Assembly (NCBI GenBank): GCA_946008205.1
Contig: CAMGAZ010000010.1
Span: 1-15,190, forward strand
Length of the DNA stretch: 15,190 nt
DNA from: an uncultured Clostridium sp.
GTDB taxonomy: Bacteria; Bacillota; Clostridia; TANB77; CAG-508
Reading direction: 5' to 3'
A model generated the notes under the pieces. The model was not told the DNA's origin. It worked only from the letters and a program-made list of their open reading frames with translations, and did no database searches. The translations under genes and the position numbers were made by a program. The stretch's first letter is position 1. Each line of letters opens with the position of its first letter. Below are positions 1 to 5,815 of this stretch, one piece after another.

Positions 1-1853
1 CCCATGTATTCTTCTGGAACTGTTACTTCAACCTTCATTATAGGCTCTAGTAGAACAGATTTAGCTTGTTTACAACCTTCTTTGAAAGCCATTGATGCAG
101 CGATTTTGAATGCCATTTCTGATGAGTCAACTTCATGGTACGAACCATCAACTAATGTTGCTTTGAAGTCTATAACTGGATAACCAGCTAAGATACCACT
201 CATTGCAGCCTCTCTTAATCCATCTTCTGTTGGTTTTATGAATTCCTTTGGAACTGCTCCACCAACAATCTTGCTCTCAAATTGAACACCTGAGCCTGGT
301 TCTAATGGTTCCATTTCAAACCATACATCACCATATTGTCCGTGTCCACCAGATTGACGAACAAATTTACCTTGAACTTTAACTTTATTTCTAATTGTTT
401 CCTTATAAGAAACTTGTGGTTTACCTACTGTACATTCAACTTTAAATTCTCTCTTTAATCTATCAACGATTATGTCTAGGTGAAGCTCACCCATACCAGC
501 GATGATAGTTTGACCTGATTCTTGATCAGTCCATGTTTTGAATGTTGGATCTTCTTCAGCAAGTTTTGCTAAAGCTATTCCCATTTTTTCTCCATTAGCC
601 TTATCTTTTGGCTCAATAGCTATATCGATAACTGGCTCTGGGAATTCCATAGACTCAAGTATAACTGGGTGGTCTGGATCACATAGTGTATCACCTGTTG
701 ATACTTCCTTTAGTCCTACTGCTGCTGCAATATCTCCCGCATAAACTTTATCTATATCCTGTCTATGGTTAGCATGCATTAATAGAATTCTTCCTATTCT
801 ATCTTTCTTGTCCTTAGTAGCATTTAATATTGTTGTACCTGTTGTACAAGTTCCTGAATATACTCTAAAGAAACATAATTTTCCAACAAATGGATCTGTC
901 ATTATTTTAAATGCTAAAGCTGCAAATGGAGCTTTGTCATCTGTTGGGCTTTCTACCTCATTACCATCTTCATCAACACCCTTTATAGCTGGTATGTCAA
1001 GTGGTGATGGCATGTAGTCTACTATTGCGTTTAATAATTCTTGAACACCTTTGTTTTTGTAAGATGAACCACATGTAACTGGAACTATAGTGTTTGCTAT
1101 TGTTCCTTTTCTTATTCCTACTTTGATTTCCTCTTCAGAAAGTTCTTCACCTTCTAAATACTTCATCATTAATTCATCATCTTGTTCTGCAGCAGCTTCA
1201 ATCATTTCTTGTCTATATTTTTCAGCATCTGCTCTCATATCTTCAGGAATATCGCATACTTCTATATCTTTTCCTAAGTCATCTTTGTGTATAAAAGCTT
1301 GCATTTTTATTAGGTCAACTATCCCTTTGAAATTATCCTCTGCACCAATTGGTAATTGAACTGGTACTGGATGTGCACCTAATCTCGTTTTCATTTGCTC
1401 AACACATCCATAGAAATCCGCACCTGTAATATCCATTTTATTTACATATGCCATTCTTGGTACTTTGTATTTATCAGCTTGTCTCCAAACTGTTTCAGAT
1501 TGTGGTTGAACTCCACCTTTAGCAGCTAAAACTAAAACTGAACCATCTAGAACTCTTAAAGATCTTTCAACCTCAACTGTGAAGTCAACGTGTCCTGGGG
1601 TATCAATAATGTTTATTCTATTGCCTTTCCAATGACATGTAGTAGCAGCTGATGTAATTGTAATACCTCTCTCTTGCTCTTGAACCATCCAGTCCATAGT
1701 AGCTGCACCATCATGAACCTCACCTATTTTGTGTGTTCTTCCTGTGTAGAAAAGTATTCTCTCTGTTGTAGTTGTTTTCCCTGCATCTATGTGAGCCATT
1801 ATTCCTATATTTCTTGTTTTCTCTAAAGGAAATTCTCTTCCGTCTCCGGCCAT
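1..1853 (-). CDS. fusA: Translation elongation factor G (3' end outside window)
   Basis: This is the ribosomal translocase GTPase that moves tRNA and mRNA after peptide bond formation; it acts in the cytosol. Translation from ATG at 1853 gives 617 codons before the window edge. GTPase motifs are intact: G1 AHIDAGKT (residues 20-27), G2 RGITI (62-66), G3 DTPGH (84-88) and G4 NKMD (138-141). Domains II to IV follow. EF-G is normally about 690-700 residues, so roughly the last 75 (domain V end) lie off the left edge; this is truncation by the window, not damage. AAAAGGAG sits a few bases upstream of the ATG and supports the start. It is the third gene of the rpsL-rpsG-fusA operon. The 152-bp gap to rpsG holds a structured inverted-repeat segment that could affect fusA expression. 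Identity is certain. Confidence 0.98.
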   Translation of the reverse strand, partial: MAGDGREFPLEKTRNIGIMAHIDAGKTTTTERILFYTGRTHKIGEVHDGAATMDWMVQEQERGITITSAATTCHWKGNRINIIDTPGHVDFTVEVERSLRVLDGSVLVLAAKGGVQPQSETVWRQADKYKVPRMAYVNKMDITGADFYGCVEQMKTRLGAHPVPVQLPIGAEDNFKGIVDLIKMQAFIHKDDLGKDIEVCDIPEDMRADAEKYRQEMIEAAAEQDDELMMKYLEGEELSEEEIKVGIRKGTIANTIVPVTCGSSYKNKGVQELLNAIVDYMPSPLDIPAIKGVDEDGNEVESPTDDKAPFAALAFKIMTDPFVGKLCFFRVYSGTCTTGTTILNATKDKKDRIGRILLMHANHRQDIDKVYAGDIAAAVGLKEVSTGDTLCDPDHPVILESMEFPEPVIDIAIEPKDKANGEKMGIALAKLAEEDPTFKTWTDQESGQTIIAGMGELHLDIIVDRLKREFKVECTVGKPQVSYKETIRNKVKVQGKFVRQSGGHGQYGDVWFEMEPLEPGSGVQFESKIVGGAVPKEFIKPTEDGLREAAMSGILAGYPVIDFKATLVDGSYHEVDSSEMAFKIAASMAFKEGCKQAKSVLLEPIMKVEVTVPEEYM

Positions 1854-1890
1854 AATTTTTCTCCTTTTCTAAATATTTTATTACTTCTTG

Positions 1891-2013
1891 AATTTTAACT
1901 AGAAACAAGTATTGCAAGGCAGCCAAACTAAAAAAGCGGAAACGTACTTGTTGTACGTTGAGCATTTTTTATATGAAGGCTAACGAAGCAAGACGAAGTT
2001 TATCGTTAAAATT
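1891..2013. repeat. Inverted-repeat-bounded element in the rpsG-fusA gap
   Basis: A 123-bp segment is bounded by a perfect 9-bp inverted repeat: AATTTTAAC at 1891-1899 and GTTAAAATT at 2005-2013. The right arm covers the last codons and stop of rpsG. Inside is a perfect hairpin, AACGTAC (1941-1947), loop TTGTT, GTACGTT (1953-1959). It can be extended imperfectly by flanking A and T runs. A second pair, TAACGA (1981-1986) with TCGTTA (2003-2008), lies at the right end. The inner part looks less AT-rich than neighbouring intergenic DNA. No transposase or convincing reading frame is present, so if mobile it would be a non-autonomous MITE- or REP-like element. Only one copy is seen here, so being a genomic repeat is inference. 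On the operon transcript the central hairpin is followed by UCCGC and a U-run, so it may act as a weak attenuator. Confidence 0.4.
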
Positions 2014-2476
2014 TATAATGTGCGAAAGCCTTATTAGCTTCAGCCATCTTATGCATATCTTCTTTCTTCTTGAAAGCTCCACCATTTCCAGCTACGGCAT
2101 CCATTATTTCTCCAGCTAGTTTTTCAGCCATTGTTTTTTCATGTCTCTTTCTGCTATATATAACTAACCATCTTAGTCCTAATGTTTGTCTTCTCTCTGG
2201 TCTTATCTCTAATGGTACTTGGTATGTAGCACCACCAATTCTTCTTGCTTTAACTTCAAGAACTGGCATTACATTGTTAAGTGCTTCTTCAAATACTTCT
2301 AGTGGATCTTTTTGCTCTTTTTCTTTTATGATATCGAATGCATCATAAACGATTTTTTGAGCAACTGTTTTTTTACCATCTAGCATTACATTGTTTATTA
2401 ACTTTGTAACAACTTTGCTATTATAAATTGGATCTGGTAAAACTTCTCTTTTTGCTATATATCCTTTTCTTGGCAC
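2006..2476 (-). CDS. rpsG: 30S ribosomal protein S7
   Basis: S7 is a primary assembly protein that binds the 3' domain of 16S rRNA and forms part of the 30S head near the E site. The product is 156 residues, the usual length. It opens with MPRKGYIAKRE and ends with MAEANKAFAHYKF; the family normally ends in HYRW, so the last two residues differ. The central PLEVFEEALNNVMPVLEVKARRIGG region is classic S7. The start is GTG at 2476, preceded by AAGGAGGG at 2484-2491. It sits 170 bp after rpsL, a long gap for this operon, and 152 bp before fusA. In E. coli S7 represses its own operon at the rpsL-rpsG junction; whether the structured gap here does a similar job is unknown. Identity is certain. Confidence 0.98.
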   Translation of the reverse strand: MPRKGYIAKREVLPDPIYNSKVVTKLINNVMLDGKKTVAQKIVYDAFDIIKEKEQKDPLEVFEEALNNVMPVLEVKARRIGGATYQVPLEIRPERRQTLGLRWLVIYSRKRHEKTMAEKLAGEIMDAVAGNGGAFKKKEDMHKMAEANKAFAHYKF

Positions 2477-2499
2477 TTTTCTTCCCTCCTTATATAATT

Positions 2500-2523
2500 G
2501 ATACTATTTTTTTGCCTAGTATC
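2500..2523 (-). promoter_or_regulatory. Hairpin just upstream of the rpsG ribosome binding site
   Basis: GATACTA (2500-2506) and TAGTATC (2517-2523) form a perfect 7-bp stem with a 10-nt loop. It ends about 9 nt before the rpsG Shine-Dalgarno sequence in the mRNA, where a structure or a bound protein could influence translation. Together with the hairpins at 2536-2566 and 2607-2644 it makes this gap strongly folded. Function is inference. Confidence 0.3.
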
Positions 2524-2546
2524 TTTGGTACTCTAAAAAGTTTAAT

Positions 2547-2575
2547 ACTATACTTCTCAAACTTTTCTAGTTCAA
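2547..2575 (-). promoter_or_regulatory. Possible internal promoter for rpsG-fusA
   Basis: On the minus strand TTGAAC (2570-2575) and TATAGT (2547-2552) are separated by exactly 17 bp, four and five matches to the sigma-A boxes. It lies in the rpsL-rpsG gap and would give rpsG-fusA transcription independent of rpsL. The same bases form an imperfect hairpin (AAAAGTTT 2536-2543 with AAACTTTT 2559-2566), so the sequence may instead matter as RNA. AT-rich DNA makes chance matches common. Confidence 0.35.
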
Positions 2576-2606
2576 GTGCTATATAATCTATTCTAAATTT
2601 AAGAGC

Positions 2607-2644
2607 CTTAAATATTAGTAAGTTATATGCACTAGTTATTTAAG
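2607..2644 (-). promoter_or_regulatory. Hairpin directly after the rpsL stop codon
   Basis: CTTAAATA (2607-2614) and TATTTAAG (2637-2644) form a perfect 8-bp stem beginning two bases after the rpsL TAG. The loop region can pair further (TTAGT with ACTAG, allowing a wobble). There is no U-tract after it, so it is not a standard terminator. It may be an mRNA processing or stability structure, or part of ribosomal protein feedback control. Confidence 0.3.
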
Positions 2645-2646
2645 AC

Positions 2647-3060
2647 CTATTTCTTTGGACGTTTTGCTCCATACTTAGATCTTGCTTGCATTCTGTCTTT
2701 GACACCTGCTGTATCTAAAGTTCCTCTTATAATATGATATCTAACACCTGGAAGGTCTTTTACTCTTCCTCCTCTTATTAAAACAACACTGTGTTCTTGT
2801 AAGTTGTGTCCGATTCCTGGAATATAAGATGTTACTTCATATCCATTTGAAAGCTTAACTCTGGCAACTTTTCTTAATGCTGAGTTTGGTTTCTTTGGTG
2901 TAACAGTTTTAACTACAGTACATACTCCTCTCTTCTGTGGAGATCTTCTATTAGTTGTTTTCTTTTTCATAGAATTGTATCCATGTTGAAGAGCTGGTGA
3001 TGCTGATTTTGCTTTTGTAGTTGTTCTTCCTTTTCTTACTAATTGATTAATTGTTGGCAC
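2647..3060 (-). CDS. rpsL: 30S ribosomal protein S12
   Basis: S12 lies at the decoding centre of the 30S subunit and helps control accuracy. The product is 137 residues, the longer Gram-positive form (about 124 in E. coli), with an insert of roughly 13 residues near the N-terminus. The two loops that carry streptomycin-resistance changes are wild type: TPKKPNS with Lys56 (E. coli Lys43) and GRVKDLPG with Lys101 (E. coli Lys88). Asp102 matches the aspartate that is methylthiolated in E. coli. The start is GTG at 3060, preceded by the strong site TAGGAGGTG at 3069-3077. It is the first gene of the str operon, with a promoter at 3136-3164 and a leader of roughly 70 nt. Identity is certain; drug susceptibility at this locus is inferred from the residues. 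Confidence 0.98.
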   Translation of the reverse strand: MPTINQLVRKGRTTTKAKSASPALQHGYNSMKKKTTNRRSPQKRGVCTVVKTVTPKKPNSALRKVARVKLSNGYEVTSYIPGIGHNLQEHSVVLIRGGRVKDLPGVRYHIIRGTLDTAGVKDRMQARSKYGAKRPKK

Positions 3061-3080
3061 TTAAATTTCACCTCCTAATA

Positions 3081-3096
3081 TATTTTAGCTAAAATA
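3081..3096. promoter_or_regulatory. 16-bp perfect palindrome in the rpsL leader
   Basis: TATTTTAGCTAAAATA reads identically on both strands. It sits between the rpsL promoter and its Shine-Dalgarno sequence, a few bases upstream of the latter. It could be a protein-binding site in DNA or a small mRNA stem. A second pair, AGCTA (3113-3117) and TAGCT (3126-3130), lies near the expected transcription start. Function unknown. Confidence 0.3.
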
Positions 3097-3135
3097 AAAA
3101 ATAAAATAATAAAGCTATCTTATTCTAGCTCTATT

Positions 3136-3164
3136 ATTCTACCATATTGTGCCACTAAAGTCAA
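3136..3164 (-). promoter_or_regulatory. Sigma-A promoter of the str operon
   Basis: Minus-strand TTGACT (3159-3164), a 17-bp spacer and TAGAAT (3136-3141) are close to consensus with ideal spacing. A TG dinucleotide one base before the -10 makes it an extended -10 as well. Transcription would start near 3128, giving a leader of about 70 nt before the rpsL GTG. This fits the high expression expected of rpsL-rpsG-fusA. Confidence 0.8.
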
Positions 3165-3215
3165 TGAAATATTTCTATTTTTTTGCGGTTTCCGTAAGGT
3201 TTTGCTATTATAATT

Positions 3216-3236
3216 TGATTTTTTATTTAAAAATCA
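3216..3236. other. AT-rich hairpin between the SPFH gene and rpsL
   Basis: TGATTTTT (3216-3223), a 5-nt loop and AAAAATCA (3229-3236) form a perfect 8-bp stem in the 352-bp gap between rpsL and the SPFH gene (3061-3412). That gap also holds the str promoter and two further hairpins, and no reading frame I would support. This one is weak and may be a backup transcript end. Confidence 0.25.
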
Positions 3237-3271
3237 TAATTTAATTATAAAGCCAATTTCCCATTTCTATC

Positions 3272-3299
3272 AAGTTATTTTTATATGTAAAAATAACTT
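3272..3299. terminator. Second, bidirectional-looking hairpin terminator
   Basis: AAGTTATTTTTA (3272-3283), loop TATG and TAAAAATAACTT (3288-3299) form a perfect 12-bp stem. On the plus strand a T-rich run follows (from about 3304). On the minus strand the following sequence is poor in U. It lies about 70 bp beyond the better placed terminator of the SPFH gene and upstream of the rpsL promoter, so it may insulate the str operon. Confidence 0.4.
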
Positions 3300-3340
3300 T
3301 GTAATTTTTTAGTATTTTTTATATAAAACTTCTTTGCAAA

Positions 3341-3376
3341 TAATAAAACCAACTTATTTAAAAGTTAGTTTTATTA
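3341..3376 (-). terminator. Terminator after the SPFH gene
   Basis: Starting 36 bp after the SPFH stop, 3362-3376 and 3341-3355 pair over 15 positions, with one position that becomes a G-U wobble in the minus-strand RNA; the loop is 6 nt. The descending arm is itself U-rich (GGUUUUAUUAUUU). It is a good candidate end for the two-gene unit 5719-3413. Confidence 0.6.
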
Positions 3377-3412
3377 TTTATTATTAGCTTTAATTTATTC
3401 TTCATATTTACT

Positions 3413-4669
3413 CTATTTATTTAGTTTTGTTCCACAATTGGCACAGAAGTTTGTTCCTGTTGGATATTTCGTTTTGCAATTTGGGCATTCAACTTCTTTG
3501 TTCTCTTCGGTTTCAGGTCTTTTTTTACCGCATTTCATGCAGAAGTTTCCATGATTTTCTTGTCCACATTCACATTTCCAGTTGTTTGTATCTTGTATTT
3601 GAGCACCTACTACCGCAGAATTTTCCTGTGCATTAGCAGTCGTATTTTGTTGTTTTACTGGTTCTGCGTCGCTTGGATTATATGTATTATTTGGCATTGA
3701 AACATTTTCTACCACATTTAGGGGATTTCCCATTCCCATATTTGCTACACCTAATCCGAAGAATCCGTTAAATGCTCCAGCATCATTGCTTGCCGCGTTT
3801 TGTACTGCGTTTGCATATGCTTCTGCCATTGTAGCTTTTTGTTGATAGCTATCGCTGCCAAATTCGTATTTATCAATTTTATCTTTTGATTCATCTGTTA
3901 ATGTTACGCTTTCTACAACAAATGTAACAAGTTTTATTCCCCTATTTCTTATTGGTTCGTCAAATACTTGTTCATCCATTAATTCTCGAATTTCATCCGT
4001 TTGGCTAGGAAGAGATAATGCAGCAATTTTCTTATCATCTTCTCCTAGACTATTTGTTACATTTTGGAAAACTCCTATAACTTCCGCTCTCATTTGTTCT
4101 ACTATATCTTCTTTAGTGTATTCATCTCTGCTCCCAGCAATCTCCATCATAAATTTGGCTGGGTCTATTATTTTAAAACTATATTTTCCAAAGCACTTAA
4201 TTTCCACACTCATTGGCATCAAAGTGTTTGTTCTTGGATTTGTAAGTGGATGTCCCCAATCTTTATATGGAATTGGATTTTGTGTTCCAAATTTATTGTC
4301 CAATATCTCTTTTACATTAAAGTAGAAAACAGCTTGCTCTTTGGCGATTCCTCCGCCAAATTTAAACCTTTCCCACATATCTTTAAATACTGGGCCAAAG
4401 TCTCCTCCAAAAAATGAAGGTGATGCCTCTGTTTTAAATTCATAAACTCCTGCTTCAGCTGTTGCATCTAGTATCTTTCCGTTGTCATATAATGCTGCCA
4501 CTTGGCCTGGAGCAACAATTATTCTACTTCCATTTGGTATAACTCCATCTTCTGTTGTAACTTTTTTCATCAATAAATTATTTCCCATATCATCTAAACG
4601 TATAGGTTTTAAAAATTGATCCTTTAGCTCCCCTTTTATAGCTTCTCCTGCTGCTTTTATTAATCCCAT
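3413..4669 (-). CDS. SPFH/Band 7 family protein with two C-terminal zinc ribbons
   Basis: The 418-residue product has a globular N-terminal region (about 1-290) that reads as the SPFH/Band_7_1 type found in B. subtilis YdjI-like proteins. These are cytosolic or peripheral membrane proteins linked to membrane organisation and stress. There is no signal peptide or clear membrane helix. A Gly/Asn/Gln-rich linker (about 290-360) leads to two zinc-ribbon modules: C366/C368 with C377/C380, and C395/C398 with C409/C412. The first uses CxC instead of the usual CxxC. The ATG at 4669 follows AAGGAGG at 4675-4681. It starts 33 bp after the TIM44-like gene, so the two are cotranscribed. That neighbour also has a zinc ribbon, which suggests a shared complex or membrane site (inference). 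The exact job is unknown; family assignment is fairly firm. Confidence 0.8.
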   Translation of the reverse strand: MGLIKAAGEAIKGELKDQFLKPIRLDDMGNNLLMKKVTTEDGVIPNGSRIIVAPGQVAALYDNGKILDATAEAGVYEFKTEASPSFFGGDFGPVFKDMWERFKFGGGIAKEQAVFYFNVKEILDNKFGTQNPIPYKDWGHPLTNPRTNTLMPMSVEIKCFGKYSFKIIDPAKFMMEIAGSRDEYTKEDIVEQMRAEVIGVFQNVTNSLGEDDKKIAALSLPSQTDEIRELMDEQVFDEPIRNRGIKLVTFVVESVTLTDESKDKIDKYEFGSDSYQQKATMAEAYANAVQNAASNDAGAFNGFFGLGVANMGMGNPLNVVENVSMPNNTYNPSDAEPVKQQNTTANAQENSAVVGAQIQDTNNWKCECGQENHGNFCMKCGKKRPETEENKEVECPNCKTKYPTGTNFCANCGTKLNK

Positions 4670-4702
4670 AATTTTCCTCCTTTAATTTATATACTATATA
4701 AT

Positions 4703-5719
4703 TTAGTATTCTTTTCTTAATGGTTCTAAGCCTGATAGTACCCAATCGTGTACTCCTGTTGTTACAATACTTCCACAATATTCGCACCTTCCTGCAGATG
4801 TAATATTTAAAGGTGCACCACAGTTTGGGCAGTTTCTTGCATCCAAGTCATCAGTTCCTTCTTCTGTTAATTTTCCTTTAGTCCTTTCGAAAGTCATTTT
4901 ATAAACAGTAATTCTGTATTGGTCTTTATTTCCTTCTACTACTTCTCTAGTTGTTGCATCTATTATATAGTCTTTTTTAGTCGCTTTTAGCACAACTTCA
5001 ACAATGTCTTTGTCTTCTGTCTGTCTAAAGCCATATATCGTTGCATAATTTACAGCTATTCTATCTACGACGTTAATAGTATTATTTTTAATATATTCTT
5101 GTAATTGAGCCGAATGTTGTTCAAATAATTCCTCTGTTTCAAATGGTCTCATTTCTTCCCATTCTCTTTCAGTCCAAGCATGTTGCAATTTTACATATAA
5201 GTCTTTAGCCCATCCTAAAAATTTCTCCTCAGAAAACATTGGGTCTATCTCTTTTATTTTTTCTGCATATATATGAGTTTGTGGTACATCATGTACATTG
5301 GTTGTATAAACTGTTCCTGCAGCCACATTTACGTTTTGTTTTCCAACGTTATATAAAGGATCATTTTGTTGTATTCTTCTACCATGTTTTTTTATTAAAC
5401 TAGTCACAATTATAATTAGTAATATTATAATTAGTGTTAATTTTCCTTCTTCTGTAGAAAATAGCCATACTAGTCCTAATATTGAGTCTCCTCCTTCAGA
5501 GTCGTAACTTCCTGAGTCCCAACTGCTAGATGAGCCCCAATCGCTACTTGAGGAACTCCAACTACTAGATGAACCCCAGTCACTACTAGACGAGCTCCAG
5601 TCACTTCCACCGCTATCATAACTATCAAAGCTTCCTACATCTGCATTTACCGACTTAAAATTCACCAAAATTATAGTTAGACTCAACAAAATTATTTTTA
5701 ACAGTTTCTTTTTCTTCAT
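4703..5719 (-). CDS. Signal-peptide membrane protein with Ser/Trp repeats, TIM44-like region and zinc ribbon
   Basis: The 338-residue product has a lysine-rich start and hydrophobic signal sequence (1-26, ending VNA). A low-complexity Ser/Trp/Asp/Gly segment (28-78) follows, with a 13-residue unit WSSSSSDWGSSSS repeated perfectly twice. A transmembrane helix spans about 92-109. Residues 155-285 resemble TIM44-like domains of bacterial membrane proteins. A zinc ribbon follows (C297, C300, C312, C315), and the C-terminus is DWVLSGLEPLRKEY. If the N-terminus is exported, the Ser/Trp stretch is outside and the TIM44-like and zinc parts are cytosolic. The ATG at 5719 has AAGGGG at 5726-5731. It lies 33 bp upstream of the SPFH gene. 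The pairing recalls B. subtilis ydjGHI-type clusters, but no molecular function can be stated. The TIM44 assignment is moderate. Confidence 0.75.
   Translation of the reverse strand: MKKKKLLKIILLSLTIILVNFKSVNADVGSFDSYDSGGSDWSSSSSDWGSSSSWSSSSSDWGSSSSWDSGSYDSEGGDSILGLVWLFSTEEGKLTLIIILLIIIVTSLIKKHGRRIQQNDPLYNVGKQNVNVAAGTVYTTNVHDVPQTHIYAEKIKEIDPMFSEEKFLGWAKDLYVKLQHAWTEREWEEMRPFETEELFEQHSAQLQEYIKNNTINVVDRIAVNYATIYGFRQTEDKDIVEVVLKATKKDYIIDATTREVVEGNKDQYRITVYKMTFERTKGKLTEEGTDDLDARNCPNCGAPLNITSAGRCEYCGSIVTTGVHDWVLSGLEPLRKEY
5522..5599 (-). repeat. Two coding repeats of a 13-residue Ser/Trp unit
   Basis: Within the membrane protein gene, residues 41-53 and 54-66 both read WSSSSSDWGSSSS, and residue 67 is again Trp. 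This is 39 bp repeated twice, with synonymous differences between copies in the DNA. Such tracts often vary in copy number between strains. Regular Trp spacing in a Ser/Asp-rich, probably extracellular stretch is unusual. Confidence 0.7.
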
Positions 5720-5739
5720 ATGTATCCCCTTAATTTTGA

Positions 5740-5765
5740 TTTTCTATATCAATTTTCTATATCAA
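5740..5765. repeat. 13-bp tandem repeat upstream of the TIM44-like gene
   Basis: TTTTCTATATCAA occurs twice back to back (5740-5752, 5753-5765), followed by a partial third copy TTTTC. It lies in the 96-bp leader between dacF and the TIM44-like gene, just before the ribosome binding site. It may be slippage-generated or a pair of regulator sites. Confidence 0.55.
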
Positions 5766-5789
5766 TTTTCGATGTTTTTCTACATTTAA

Positions 5790-5798
5790 AGTATATCA
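5790..5798 (-). promoter_or_regulatory. Extended -10 promoter candidate for the TIM44-SPFH unit
   Basis: The minus strand reads TGATATACT: a TG-N motif followed by TATACT (5790-5795). No good -35 is seen at 16-18 bp, where the dacF 3' end lies. A start near 5783 would give a leader of about 65 nt. No clear terminator separates dacF from this gene, so readthrough from dacF is also possible. Confidence 0.4.
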
Positions 5799-5815
5799 TA
5801 CGATAATATAAAAAG

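Noticed and set aside
1720..1965. Minus-strand frame of 81 codons across the fusA start and the rpsG-fusA gap
   Set aside because: It is out of frame with fusA over its second half, is composed of runs typical of frame-shifted AT-rich sequence, and has no ribosome binding site at its ATG.
4064..4417. Plus-strand frames opposite the SPFH gene and other coding regions (also 10932-11384, 11856-12380, 14047-14403)
   Set aside because: They are antisense to genes with clear motifs and good ribosome sites, and their Ser/Phe/Ile-rich content is what antisense reading of AT-rich genes produces.
4590..4787. 65-codon minus-strand frame across the TIM44-SPFH junction
   Set aside because: It overlaps the ends of two well-supported genes in a different frame and encodes no recognisable pattern.
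5522..5599. CRISPR-like array in the repetitive Ser/Trp coding region
   Set aside because: The repeats are in-frame coding repeats with no spacers and no associated cas genes.
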